The translations under genes were made by a program, and so were the position numbers. A model generated the notes under the pieces. The model saw nothing but the letters and a program-made list of their open reading frames with translations. It had not been told where the DNA came from and ran no database searches. A DNA stretch of 64,000 nucleotides from Prunus persica (Eukaryota > Streptophyta > Magnoliopsida > Rosales > Rosaceae): positions 18,306,334-18,370,333 of the forward strand of contig NC_034010.1 of NCBI RefSeq assembly GCF_000346465.2. The letters run 5' to 3'. Position 1 is the first letter of the stretch. Each line of letters starts with the position of its first letter. Below are positions 33,121 to 48,885 of this stretch, piece after piece.

Positions 33121-34381
33121 GGTACAAGAACAATTGAAGGGCTTGTCCTAGACATGCATATGCTCCGTACAAGCAGTCCCATAAACTCAAACGAGAAAGT
33201 ATTGGAAACGAATGCATTTGCAAGGATGCAGGAAATAAAATTACTCCATCTTGGTCATGTACAACTTGACGGATGTTATGCAGAATTTTGTACGGGATTA
33301 AGATGGCTGTATTGGCTTAAATTTCCTTTGGATTCTATACCCTATAATTTTCCTTTGGGGAGCCTAATTGTTCTTGAAATCCATGACAGCGGCTTGAGAC
33401 AAGTTTGTCAAGACACAAAAGTATGTAACTACACTTTTCAATTCCTTTCACATTACATTAGGATTTTCACTTGATAACAGATTATATATCTATATTAATT
33501 AACTCCTCCACATTGTTTTCTTCCCACAGTGTCTTCCATTATTGAAGATCCTTGATCTCAGACAGTGTCATAGCCTTACTGAAACTACTGACTTCTCATG
33601 TTGCCCCAATCTAGAGAAATTGGTTCTTGTAGACTGTGAAGGCCTGGTTGGTATCAATGAATCCATTGTAAAACTAGAGAGACTTGCTTACTTGAGTATG
33701 AAGAATTGCAAAAATGTTAGGATGCTTCCTAAAAACATCTTCACGCTAAAATTGCTTGAAACAATTATTGTATCTGGTTGCAAAAATCTTAGTGAGTTCT
33801 CAATTGAGATGTTGTGGAACATGGAGTCTCTGAAAGTGCTTGAGACAGATGGAATTCCAATAGGTGAATTCTGGCCAGGAAGAAGTTTATCTATCTTGAG
33901 TTGTTTACAATCCTCCTTAGTAGAGTTGAGTCTTCAGGGGTGCAATCTTTCAGATGATTCCTTTCCTAGGGATTTTAGTAATCCAGCCTCGTTGCGGATA
34001 CTAAATCTAGGGCACAATCCAATTTGTTGCCTTCCAAATTGTGTCCAAGGATTAACAGGGCTCAATGAACTCTTCTTTTGGGAATGTAGAAGGCTCAAGT
34101 CCCTTGTGAGGTTACCAAAAGTAGGCCGACTGCACCTGGAATTTTGTGTATCACTGAAAAAAATAGCAAATCAATCCGATCAGTTTCAAAAACACACTAC
34201 CTCCTGCTTTCACAACGACAATCTAGTTGAATGGGAGTATAACTACAAGCTAGAACCCATTGGAAGAGTTGATGTAAAGATTATCAACCTTTTGGGCTTG
34301 TGCAAGTTGGAATCCATGGCACGGATTCGGCTTCGAAAACCATACCAGTCAAGTAATGGTGACGATCTGAATCCTGTCCAG
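33121..34381 (+). pseudogene. TNL-1 exons 3-4: leucine-rich repeats
   Basis: Exon 3 (33121-33420, 100 codons, phase 0) starts GTRTIEGLVLDMHM, which is the standard NB-LRR linker, then FARMQEIKLLHLGHVQLDG. Exon 4 (33530-34381, 284 codons) carries degenerate LRRs such as LKILDLRQCHSLTETTDFS, NLEKLVLVDC and LVELSLQGCNLSDDSFP. Both exons are open. Donors and acceptors are canonical (AAAA/GTATGT; CCCACAG/TG; CCAG/GTGCAT). The LRRs would give ligand or partner specificity. They belong to a gene already broken upstream, so the open frame suggests recent inactivation. Confidence 0.85.
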
Positions 34382-34388
34382 GTGCATG

Positions 34389-34390
<2 letters not shown>

Positions 34391-34440
<50 letters not shown>
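34391..34440. repeat. (CT)n microsatellite just inside TNL-1 intron 4
   Basis: About 25 CT units begin some 10 bp after the donor CCAG/GTGCATGCG. TNL-3 has the same arrangement (40903-40954), so the tract predates the duplication. Confidence 0.9.
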
Positions 34441-34444
<4 letters not shown>

Positions 34445-34508
34445 GATTGATTATAGGAAAAGTTGACTAATATTGTGTGGGATTTCCATGTCATATATTA
34501 TACATTAG

Positions 34509-35447
34509 GGACTGTACGAACGTGGTATATTCAGCACATTTTTTGCAGGGGAGGAGGTTCCTGGCCAGTTCAGCCATAAAAGTGGAGGGTCCTCAATATC
34601 TTTTACTGTGCCTTTACTTGATAATTATCACAGAATTGGAGGCTTGAAGGTCTTTGCTGTGTACACAAAACATGCCAATGATTCTCCTTGGGCTTTACCT
34701 GGGCCAATGATTACTAGAGTCAGAAATAAGAGCAAGGGCCTCAAGTGGATCTATGCCCCATCACACTGCGGTATTCCAGGTAAAGGAGAAGACATGACAT
34801 GGTTAAGCCATTGGAATTTGGAGGAGGAGGTTCACTTGGATGGTGGCGATCAAATGGCTGTTTCTGTAATTATGGAACCTTGGCTCCTGGTAAAGGAGTT
34901 TGGCATCCAGCTTGTGCAGCAGCTGCAAAGTACCCAACACAAAACCATTGATCCTTATAATGTTGTATGTGTCACGAGTGGACATCCAGATCAATATCAG
35001 CCAGGAGTATTCTTGCTCTCACGCAGAAGTGTACCGATAAAAGATCCGATTTGGTTCAATAAGATCCTTGGAGACTCTGATGAAGAAGATACGACAGGTG
35101 TGTTGTTTATTGGCGCATTTGATGACACCACTAATCAATTAGTATCACAATATCTATTTGTTTGTTAGGATCAGATCGGATCATCTAATTTGTTGTTCAA
35201 AGGTTAGTCCATATTCGTTTCAAAAACAAGTTTCCTCTAATTTGTTTTTTTATGTTTTCCCGACATAGAAGAAGAGCAAACAATTGCAGCAGCCAAGACA
35301 GACGGAAATATTAACTCCAGAGGCCTCCTCCGTGGCTGGAAGTCGCTCATCACTGCCGCTCGCTTCTTTCTCACGCTTCTCTTATCACTCGCTCTTCTTC
35401 ACTTTCTCACAAAAAGAAGGGACAGTCCAAAAGCCATGGATGGATGA
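34509..35447 (+). pseudogene. TNL-1 exons 5-6: C-JID domain and hydrophobic C-terminal tail
   Basis: Exon 5 (34509-35097) follows ATACATTAG, starts GLYERGIFSTFF and encodes a C-JID (post-LRR jelly-roll) domain with VPGQFSHKSGGSSISFTVP, KWIYAPSHCG and DMTWLSHWNLE. It ends in phase 1 at GACAG/GTGTG. Exon 6 (35269-35447) follows CGACATAG and encodes EEEQTIAAAK, GLLRGWKSLITAARFFLTLL, SLALLHFL and then TKRR, ending AMDG. The roughly 20-residue hydrophobic run with basic flanks looks like a tail anchor. The same splice phase and tail are found in TNL-3. Without splicing, exon 5 would instead read through to a stop at 35168. Confidence 0.75.
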
Positions 35448-36269
35448 ATGTTTTCCACTGGAACAGTCGGATTGAGTTGTGTTCTGCCTTCATATAAATT
35501 AGCATCAAACTCTTGTTTTGCATATATCCAATGTCTTCCTTCCTAAGACCAATTTCATTTCATAGCAATAAATATATCTCCTTCTGAGGACATATATATA
35601 TATATATATATCATGCAATGTTCTCTTTTGATTCTTTCTGCTGTTAATTTAGAAAATTATTTTCCGAGAGGAGCTCAAGAGAACCAAAATCTCAATCATC
35701 ACAAATTTCATCAGTACCATATGTTTAGTTCGATATTTAGCTTAGTAGAGAGAGAACTTTCCAACTAGGTAGTACGCATATTCTTCTTTACCAATAATTG
35801 GCAAGAGTCAATGCATATCAAGAAAATACACTTCTATTTTTTTTAATACAAGAAAGCTATATGTTTCTAAAAGACAAGCCTAAGCGAGTTTCACATATAA
35901 ACCCATAAGTGTGGCTTAAATTATAAAATTACCCACAATCCCCGACAGCTGCCCGTGGCCACCACCCAAGTTCCATGAAGGGTACAGAAAAAATGGGCAC
36001 AGAAGATCTGAAGTCCAACACTACGATCAAACTAGTTGGATTGCTTTTGTTACTTTCTCCCTTTTTTATCTTAAAGAAAAAAATAACACAATGATTTCAT
36101 TTCCTTGACTCAAAATAATTGCTTTTTAAGTCAATGGATGGATGATCCTTTCATTTGGTCATTCACAAGCTGCTTGTTTATACAATCCAGGAAGGAAGTA
36201 GGAACCTCAAAACTTGATAGAATATTTAATTTCCCCGCAGACAGTTTATTTGTTCACAACACCTCATCC
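35448..36269. other. Intergenic DNA between TNL-1 and TNL-2
   Basis: No gene is seen. It includes TNL-1 3' flank, a (TA)n run at 35597-35611 and, from about 36095, the duplicated TNL upstream block (ATAATTGCTTTTTAAGTCAA) that precedes the TIR exons. Confidence 0.5.
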
Positions 36270-37254
36270 ATGGGACTTGTGAGAGAAATTTCACAACAAC
36301 CCAATGGCTTGGTTCAAATACAAATACAACTTATTTCTGATATTTTGTATGGGAGAAAAGTAAAAATACAGAGTGTTAGCAATGGAATGACTGAAATAGA
36401 AGAGGCCGTAAGCTCTAAAAGGGTTTTTCTTGTTCTCGACGATGTGGATCATATTAGCCAATTAGATGTGGTGCTTGGGATGAAAGATCGGTTTTATCCA
36501 AGAAGTAAAATCATCATAACAACTACCCGTGCAGGATTGTGAAAGGCTCATCAAGGTACTAAGGTGCATGCTGTTCAAACTTTGGATAACAAAGAATCAT
36601 TGGAGCTCTTAAGTTGGCACGCTTTTGGCCAGGACCATCCCATAGAAGGTTACATAAAGTATTCAAAAAAACTCGTGCACCTTAGCGGAGGACTTCCATT
36701 AGCTCTTCAAGTTTTAAGTTCTTCTTTGTTGGGGGAAAGTATAGGTGTATGGAAAGTGCGTTGGAGAAATTAGAAGCCATTCCAAATGGTGAAATAGTAA
36801 ATAAGCTAAGAGTACGTAAGTTACGACCCTTTGCAAGATGACCATGACCAAAAATTATTCCTCCACATTGCTTGTTTCTTTAGAGGAAAGGACAAATATT
36901 ACATTGTTACAATACTAGACGGATGTGATTTCTATGCAATTTTTGGCATTCAAATTCTCATTGATAGATGTTTGATTACAATTGATAAATGGGAGAAGGT
37001 GCAGATGCATGACATGATCTATGCAATGGGAAGCGAAATTGTTCGCCTAGAATCAGAGAAGCCTTGGAAGTATAGTAAAGTATGGCAACATAAGGATTCC
37101 TTCAATATCTTGACAAAAAAGAAGGCAAGGAAAATATTCTTATATGCACACATATATGTTTTTCATCTTGTTGTAAATATTTTCCAAATGTTTTTCCCTT
37201 TTCTTTTGTAGGGTACAGATACAATTGAAGGCCTTGTCCTCGACATGCACATGA
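36270..37254 (+). pseudogene. TNL-2: deletion-fusion remnant (TIR start joined to NB-ARC)
   Basis: The usual upstream block and ATG (36270) give MGLVR. Then the frame jumps straight into NB-ARC at EISQQPNGLVQIQ, so the TIR domain, intron 1 and the P-loop are lost. The join falls at an AGAG shared by both parents. Kinase-2 (RVFLVLDDVDHISQ), RNBS-B, GGLPLALQVL, LFLHIACFFRGKDKYY and VQMHDMIYAMG remain. Further damage is a TGA at 36540-36542 where the paralogues have a Leu codon, a one-base loss near 36752 and an insertion near 36822. The exon 3 start (GTDTIEGLVLDMHM) follows at about 37212 and the copy ends at 37254. It is non-functional. Confidence 0.85.
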
Positions 37255-37567
37255 ATTTAAAATGGTCTTGGTGCCAAAAGCCCAAAAAAGAAAACCAAAG
37301 CCCAAAACAAGGTAACCCATAACGTAAAACTCAAGGAAAACAGAGTAACAAAGGTCAAAGAGTGAAAGGAGGACATGGAAGATTAAGAGACACTCTGTTT
37401 CTGTGGTCTACGTTAGCCTAATCTCTTTTCAAGTCAAGTCAATGGAGTTATGGGTAGGTTGTCTTTTCATTCATTAAATTCTGCAATTCATCATAACATG
37501 CTTGGCTTTCGATGAGACACCTGCAAACGCTAGTTTGTTTCTTGACCACTTCAAGTCGTCGATATCC
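37255..37567. other. Intergenic DNA before TNL-3
   Basis: No gene is seen. 37255-37320 is a short run of CCCAAAA-rich sequence not shared with the TNL copies. The rest leads to the TNL-3 start and includes TTCTGCAATTCATCAT before it. The TNL upstream block found at the other copies is not evident here. Confidence 0.4.
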
Positions 37568-40500
37568 ATGGCTCTTGTGAGAGCATCCGATCCACAAACC
37601 TCCTCTGTTTCCAGTGCTTCTCGATATTGTCGTTATCACGTGTTCCTGAGTTTCAAAGGCCAAGACACTCGCAAGACTTTCACTGACCACCTCTACACGG
37701 CCCTTGTCAACGCTGGATTTCGCACTTTCCGAGACGACGACGAAGTCGAGAGAGGAGAAGCTATCAAGCCCGAACTGCAGAAAGCAATCAAACACTCACG
37801 AACTTCTGTTATTGTGTTCTCAAAAAACTACGCATCGTCCAGATGGTGTCTTGACGAGCTCGTCATGATCCTTGAACGGCTCTCAGCTGACCATGTCGTT
37901 TTACCTGTCTTCTACGACGTGGATCCATCCGATGTGCGGAACCAGACAGGAAGTCTTGCAAAGGCATTTGCTAGACACCAAAAAACCCAACCGTCGAACA
38001 AAGTGAAGGAATGGAGGGAGGCACTTGCAGAGGTTGCAGATCTGGCAGGGATGGTCTTACCAAATCAAGCTAATGGGTAGTTTCATTCCTACCATTTCTT
38101 TTATTTACAAGTCTCTTTCTACAGTTGAAATACTGAAAATGGACTTTTTCTTTTTTATAACTCCTTTCGACGAGTTAATAATGGAGATTTCATATTATTT
38201 TTACTTGTTTTACTTTAAAATGTATCTTCCTCAATATAAACTTAACAGTAAGAATATTCTACTATCCTTAAAATAAATGAAATCAAAATTGAACACATAT
38301 TTTGAATTCCATATGCATGACACGTCTAACTCATTTCTCATTTAAGCAAATCAAACAAATCGAAGTTGGGTTGACGGATTGTACTATTGCAAGGATGTTT
38401 GATATATATTTTTCATTTGGATTGTAACTTTTCAGACGTGACTCAAAGTTTATCAATAAGATTGTTCAAGTGATAGGAGAAAAACTAAGGCGTAGACCCC
38501 TAAGTGTTCCCCACATCATGATCGGAATGCATTCTCGAGTCAACGAACTTAACTTATGGTTACAAGATGGATCAGATGATGTCGGTATACTTGTAATTTA
38601 TGGCATGAGTGGAATAGGGAAGACAACCATTGCAAAGTCTCTTCATAATACAAACTTTGGAAGATTTGAAGGAAGTAGCTTCATCGAAAACATTAGAGAA
38701 ATTTCACAACAACCCAATGGCTTAGTTCAAATACAAAAACAATTTCTTTCTGACATTTTGAATGGGAGAAAAATGAAAATAAGCAGTGTTAGTGAGGGAT
38801 TAATTAAGATTGAAGATGCAATAAGCTCTAAAAGGGTTCTTCTTGTTCTCGATGATGTGGATCATATAGACCAATTAGATGCAGTATTTCAAAGGAAAGA
38901 TCGATTTTATCCGAGAAGTAAAATCATCATAACAACTAGGCGTGCAAGATTGTTAAAGGCTCGTCAAGTTACTAAGGTGTATGCAGTTGGAACTTTGACT
39001 CAAAAAGAATCATTGGAGCTCTTCAGTTGGCACGCTTTTGGCCAAGACCATCCTATTGAAGATTACATAGAATATTCAGAGAAGCTAGTCGATCATTGCG
39101 GAGGACTTCCATTAGCTCTCAAAGTTTTAGGTTCTTCTTTGTTGGGGGAAAGTACATGTCTATGGAAAAGTGCATTGGAGAAGTTAGAAGCTATTCCAAA
39201 TGGTGAAATAATAAATAAACTAAGAGTAAGCTATGACTCTTTGCAAGATGACCATGACCGAAATTTATTCCTCCACATTGCTTGTTTTTTTATCGGAATG
39301 GACAAAGATTATTCCTCCACCATGACCGAAAATACTGGATGGATGTGATTTCTATACAATTGTTGGCATTCAAAATCTCATCGATAGATGTTTGGTGACA
39401 ATAGTTGATGGATGGGACAAGGTACAGATGCACGACCTGATTCGTGGAATGGGAACAGAAATTGTTCGCCTAGAATCAAATGAGCCTTGGAAGCGTAGTA
39501 GAGTATTGCATCATAAGGACTCTTTCAAAATCTTGACGGAAAAGAATGTAAGAAATATGTGTTCTTTGTACACATATATGTTTTTCTTCTTGTAAATATT
39601 TTCGAAATGTTTTTTGCCTTTTCTTTTTGTAGGGTACAGAAACAATTGAAGGTCTTGTCCTCGACATGCAAATGTGCCCTACTATAAACTCAAATGAGAA
39701 AGTCTTGGAAACCAATGCATTTTCAAGGATGCGGGAACTAAAACTACTCCATCTTAGTCATGTACAACTTAACGGATCTTATGCAGAATTTTGTACAGGA
39801 CTAATATGGTTGTGTTGGACTAAGTTTCCTTTGGATTCTATACCCGTTGATTTTCCTTTGGAAAGCGTTATTATTCTTGAAATGCAATACAGCGGTCTGA
39901 GACAAGTATTCAAGGGAACAAAAGTATGTTACTCTCTACTCTTTTCAATTTCTTTTTCATTTTCATTAGGCTTTTAGTTTGATAACAAATTATATATTTA
40001 TAACAATTAACTCCCCACCTTGTTTTCTTCGGTTTTCCCCTACAGTATCTTCCATCCTTGAAGATCCTTGATCTCAACCATTCTCATTCCCTTACAGAAA
40101 CCATTGACTTCTCATATTGCCCAAATCTAGAGAAATTGGTTCTAGTAGACTGTACAAGCCTGATTTATGTCCATGGATCCATTGGAAACCTAGAGAGACT
40201 TATTTACTTGAATATGAAAGATTGCAAAAACCTTAGGATGCTTCCCAAGAACATTTGTATGCTAAAATCACTTGAAACATTTATTATATCTGGTTGCTCA
40301 AATCTTAGTGAGTTATCAACTGAGATGTTGAGGAATATGGACGCGTTAAAAGTGCTTGAGACAGATGGAATTCCGATAAGTGAATTATGGCTAGAAAAAA
40401 GTTCGAGTATCTTGGGTTCTTTACCATGCGCTCTAATGGAATTAAGTCTTTGGGGTTGCAATCTTTCGGATGATGCACTTCCTATGGATTTTAGTAATTT

Positions 40501-40899
40501 GTCCTCATTGCAGAGACTAAATCTAGGGAATAATCCAATTAGTAGCCTACCAAATTGTATCAAAGGATTAACAAGGCTCCATACACTCTCTTTAAATGAG
40601 TGTACGATTCTCAAATCGCTTCTGGGGTTACCAAAACTAAAGGACTTGCATATCTTAAATTGCACATCATTGGAGAAAATAACATATCAATCTTCTTCGT
40701 CAGTGTCATGCACATATGGTTACAACCACAACCTAGTTGAGTGGCAGTACAAGTACAAGTTACAACCCATTGGAAGTGTAGATGTAGAAATGATCAACCT
40801 CTTGGGATTGTGCAACTTGTTGGAATCAATGGCACCAATTCGGATACACACACTGTACGGATATTTACAAAATGATGATCCAATTCCCGTCCAGGTGTG

Positions 40900-40959
<60 letters not shown>

Positions 40960-41914
40960 GATCGCAGGAAAGAGTTGACTAATATTGCCAGTTCTATTGC
41001 ATATATATAGGGACTGTACGAACATGGTATATTCAGCACAGTTTTTGGTGGGAATAAGGTTCCAGGCAAATTCAGCCATAAAAGCAGAGGGTCCTCAATA
41101 TCTTTTACTGTGCCATTACTTGATAATCACAGAACTCGAGGCTTGATTGTCTTTGTTGTCTATGTGAATGCTGGCTATGATTCTCCTCCTATTATCCACC
41201 ACAATTATTTGTCACAAATAATAGTAAAAAATAAGAGCAACGGTCTGAGGGGGCGGTATTGCCCATCACGCTACGGTATTCCAGGTGAAGGAGAAGACAT
41301 GATATGGTTAAGCCACTGGAATTTGGAGGATGATCAGTTACAAGGTGGCGATGAAGTGGTTGTTTCTGTAATTATGAAATCTGGGCTTCTGGTAAAGGAG
41401 TTGGGCATCCGACTTGTGCAGATGCAACAAGAAGAGAATCATAATATGATGAGTATTTCCACAGATTCTTCTTCTGATGATCGAATATGGTATAATAAGT
41501 GCCTTGGGGACTCTGATGAAGAAGATAAGAGAGGTGTGATGTTTTATTGACGCAGTTCATAATTTTACTCCAACTATTTCCAAATATAAAACAAAATAAT
41601 AAATGAATCTATATTTCGTTAGTCACCTATTCACAGGTCAGTCCCTATTCCTCTCTAATTTGTTGGGATTTTCACTTGTCTTGTTTATATGTTTTCCAGA
41701 GGAGGTTTTCTCTCGTTTTGTATGTTTACCAGACGAAGAAGAAGAGCAACAGGATGATATCACAGTTGCGACCACCACAGGCAGCAATAACTCAGGCGGC
41801 CTCCGTGGCTGGAAGGTGCTCGTCACTACAGCTTGCTTCTTTCTCACCCTTACTCTCATCACTCGGTCTTCTCCCTCACGCAGAAAGAAGCAACCGTCCA
41901 CAAGCCCTGGATGA
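37568..41914 (+). pseudogene. TNL-3: six-exon TIR-NBS-LRR gene with one NB-ARC frameshift
   Basis: Exons are 37568-38076 (TIR, intact, with YHVFLSFKGQDTRKTF and WCLDEL), 38436-39547 (NB-ARC), 39633-39923 and 40046-40894 (LRR), 41011-41533 (C-JID: VPGKFSHKSRGSSISF) and 41733-41914 (tail: GGLRGWKVLVTTACFFLTLT then SRRKK). All junctions are GT-AG with the phases of TNL-1. NB-ARC has P-loop GMSGIGKTTIAK, kinase-2 RVLLVLDDVDHIDQ and GGLPLALKVL. After GMDKDY a net +10 bp change (about 39307-39330) shifts the frame, and TGA at 39346-39348 stops it. The extra bases resemble nearby upstream sequence. A truncated TIR-NBS protein of about 470 residues could still be made; a full receptor could not. Confidence 0.88.
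40903..40954. repeat. (CT)n microsatellite just inside TNL-3 intron 4
   Basis: About 26 CT units start 8 bp after the donor CCAG/GTGTGCGC, matching the position in TNL-1. Confidence 0.9.
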
Positions 41915-45700
<3,786 letters not shown>

Positions 45701-45911
45701 ATGGCACTTGTGAGAGCAACTCAACAAACCTCCTCTTCTAATACTTCTCGATGTTGTCATTATCACGTGTTCCTCAGTTTCAAAGGTGAAGACACTCGCA
45801 AGACTTTCACTGACCACCTCTTCACAGCCTTGGTCAATGCCGGATTTCACACTTTCCGAGACGATGATGAGCTGGAGAAAGGAGAAGATATTAAGCTCGA
45901 ACTGCATAAAG
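45701..45911 (+). pseudogene. TNL-4 exon 1, left part (TIR), cut by a copia insertion
   Basis: It starts MALVRATQQTSSSNTSR and encodes YHVFLSFKGEDTRKTFTDHL through LEKGEDIKLELHK, the first 70 residues of a TIR domain. The reading ends at TAAAG, which is duplicated on the far side of the copia element. The missing half of the exon resumes at 53503. The start and upstream block match those of the other TNL copies. Confidence 0.88.
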
Positions 45912-46145
45912 TGTCAAAATATGAAACATATAAGAGAATATTATTTGTGGGGATTTCTTGTGTATACTTCTCTTTATAGGAGGTTGTATTTATAATACAA
46001 TAAACCATTGTAGGTCAAGGAAAGTAATAACTCCAGATTCTATTTACAGTAAAAAAATCAGAAATTAGAGTAAATCAATTATATTGAATATAGGAATCCT
46101 TAGCGTGTAAGGAAAGTAACTACGGGTCCATAAGTCACGTCAACA

Positions 46146-46420
46146 CTCCCCCTCACATTGGTGCATAGATGTCGTCAATGCCCAACTGGTCCAGTGAATT
46201 GTGGAATGCTCTACTAGAAATTTCCTTTATCGAAATATCCGCCAATTATCCTCGAACTTTACGAACAAAAACTGAATCACTTTAGCTTCAAGCTTCTCTT
46301 TGATATAGTGTCGATCCACCTCAACATGTTTGGTGCGATCATGTTGAACTGGATTCTGTGCAATATCTATTGCAACCTTGTTGTCACAAAAGATATTCAT
46401 TGCAGAAATAGGTCGATACC
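46146..46420 (-). pseudogene. Copia RNase H, C-terminal part
   Basis: The minus strand encodes an RNase H end with IFCDNKVAIDIAQNPVQHDR and TKHVEVDRHYIKEK, the usual copia polyprotein terminus. It is cut from the rest of the domain (48886-49006) by the nested solo LTR. Confidence 0.8.
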
Positions 46421-48880
46421 TGTAACACCCCGACCCCAAATTTCCCCAAATTTTACCCTTATTTAATTATTTAATTATTTAAGGGTATTTTAGTCATATT
46501 TTTAACCGGAGAGAGTTTGGGACCGTGACTTGTATTTTTGGATAGGTCGTACTGAGACGAGTTCATAGACACGTAGTGGGCTCGAATCGGAGTTGTAACG
46601 AGAGAGATATGGTCAAAAGAGGCCCAGTGGCATAATCATAAATATTTCGAAATGGAATTTTTTATAAAATCTGGTTTTTCTCTCTCTCTCTCTCTCCCCC
46701 GCGACCTCTCCCTCTCTCCCATCAGCTCTCCCTCTCTCTCTCCTCGCAACTCCGGCCACCGGCCACGACTATGGACGGGGCCGGTACCAAAATGACCGAG
46801 GCGTCGTCCTCTTCCAGCCCCAGCCGTCTCCCGCCTCCAGCCGCCGCAGTTTTGCCGGAAAATGGAGGAGAAGCGGCCGGCGTCGTCCGATCTTCGCCGC
46901 CGTCGATCTCCCTCCTCCGGCCACCAAATCCAACGAGCAAGGTATGGTTTCTCACCTATTTTTCATGCTCTAGCTGCCTGTTGGGTAGGATTAGATCAAT
47001 TCTTAGCGTAGACAACCCGATTTTCGAATTGAAAATCGGCTGAACTTCGGCCGCCGTGATCAGCCATTTACGGCCACTTTTTGGGGTAGGTCCAAGAACA
47101 AAAGTGGCTCCAAATAGGGTGTTATACCTAGAGTAGGAGTTTGGGGCCGTGGTTTTGAGATTTTCTGGCGAAGCGTTATCGCTTTGGGCACCCATGCGCT
47201 GCCGGCGCGTGCGGCGGCGCTTGGGCACTGTAGAAAAGTAGCAATGTGTTCCGATGAGATCCTTAGGTTGTCACGAGTGCGTAGGATTTCGCGGATCTCA
47301 ATTCGGACATCGTTTGACTATCGAACGGATATTTGCATATTGTGCGTTATCCGGGTTCGATAGGTTGGGACCGATGGATGGACCCAAATTTAATATATGT
47401 TAATCTAGGTAATTCTAGGATCGTGTGAAAATTCACGGATTGTGAATCGGAGCCCCGGATGTTCCGAATAATAATTTTAAAGTTTGTATTTTATATTAAT
47501 TGTCAGATCGTGCGATCGTGAGCAATCCGACCGTTCGATCTGAACCAAACTTTCAGGACAAGTGTCCTATACCTGGTAGAACCCATAGGGACTTTCGGAT
47601 CGGAAATTGGAGGTCGTGGGTTCTGCAGGTCCGTTTGACCAGGGTTAGAGAAGTTTGACCCTTGGTTGATCGTGAGTCTCCCGGAGTAATCTCACCTTTC
47701 TAGGGGAGATTTTCGGGTACTAGATGATTGTGGAGGGTTACACAATATTAGAATTAATTTATATAATTATAATTATATATGGTTATACAAGGGTACAACA
47801 GAGTCTAGAATGTCAGTTTGGAGTGCTATACGCACTACTTTAGGTACCTCCCCGGATGTTGGATTTACCATAAGTACCACCAAGTGAAATTGAGGTCCCG
47901 CGTGGCGTAGGTTATATGGCGTTGGGACAGGCCCCATACGTGGCGTTGGTTATACCGGTGTATGGGGAGATTTGTGATATTATGTTCAGGTCTCACGTGA
48001 CGTAGGTTATCCGGCGTTGAGACAGACCCCATACGTGGCGTTGGTTGTACCGGCATATGAGGAGCTATGTGATATTGTGTTGAGGTCGCACGTGGCGTAG
48101 GTTATCTGGCGTGTCGACAGACCCCATACGTGGCGTTGGTTGTACCGGCGTATGGGGAGATTTGTGATATGATATTGAGGTCCCGCGTGGCGTAGGTTAT
48201 CCAGCGTTGGGACAGGCCCCATACGTGGCGTTGGTTGTACCGGCGTATGGGGAGTTATGTGATATGATATGCAGGTCTCACGTGGCGTAGGTTATCCGAC
48301 GTTGGGACAGGCCCCATACGTGGCGTTGGTTGTACCGGCGTATGGGGAGATATTATGATAGTATGGCATGGTCGCACGTGGCGTAGGTTATCCAGCGTGT
48401 TGACAGGCCCCATACGTGGCGTTGGTTGTACTGGTGTATGGGGAGATTATATGAAATCCAGAGAAATGAAATAAGGTATCATCCAAGTGTGGAAATGAAT
48501 TTTAGGGAAGAACTACGTGTGGCTTGATCCCTCAAGGAGGGTACGTAGGCAGCCTAAGGTTATTAGGTGCAGCCGCAGACTAAATGTTAGTCATATTTGG
48601 TATTTGAATGGTTTGGTAGTTGGTTAGGAATTATTGAAAGGCCGAAGGCCATTTATGAGAATTTGCATGAAATTATATTGTGCATGCTGCCAGTTGAGAA
48701 TAATAAATGCGATTTCATGCAGGTATAAATTTTGGGAAATGTCCAATTTATAGGGGAGACTCTGCTAAAATTTCGGTAGGGAGTCTCGGTTTTTAGTAAG
48801 TGGGTCTGGCATCGGAGTGATGTCAGGAATTCCAAAGGGTTCGTCTCGGGTTTTGAGAAAATTCGGGGCGGGTCCTTAAA
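46421..48880 (+). mobile_element. Solo LTR (2460 bp) of the TGTAACACCCCGACCCC family, nested in the copia element
   Basis: It starts TGTAACACCCCGACCCC and ends GGGTCCTTAAA. A 5 bp duplication, ATACC, flanks it (46416-46420 and 48881-48885). It is colinear with the LTRs of the element at 7851-15105 but has neither the duplications nor the deletion, so it best shows the normal LTR. It holds a (CT)n run, a GC-rich part and six minisatellite units (47890-48450). No second LTR or internal region is present. It cuts the copia RNase H coding region. Confidence 0.9.
47890..48450. repeat. LTR minisatellite block in the solo LTR
   Basis: Six units with stems GTCCC, GTCTC, GTCG, GTCCC, GTCTC and GTCG. 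Five have the exactly matching 3' arm. One (about 48270) pairs GTCTC with GGGAC, allowing a wobble. Confidence 0.8.
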
Positions 48881-48885
48881 ATACC

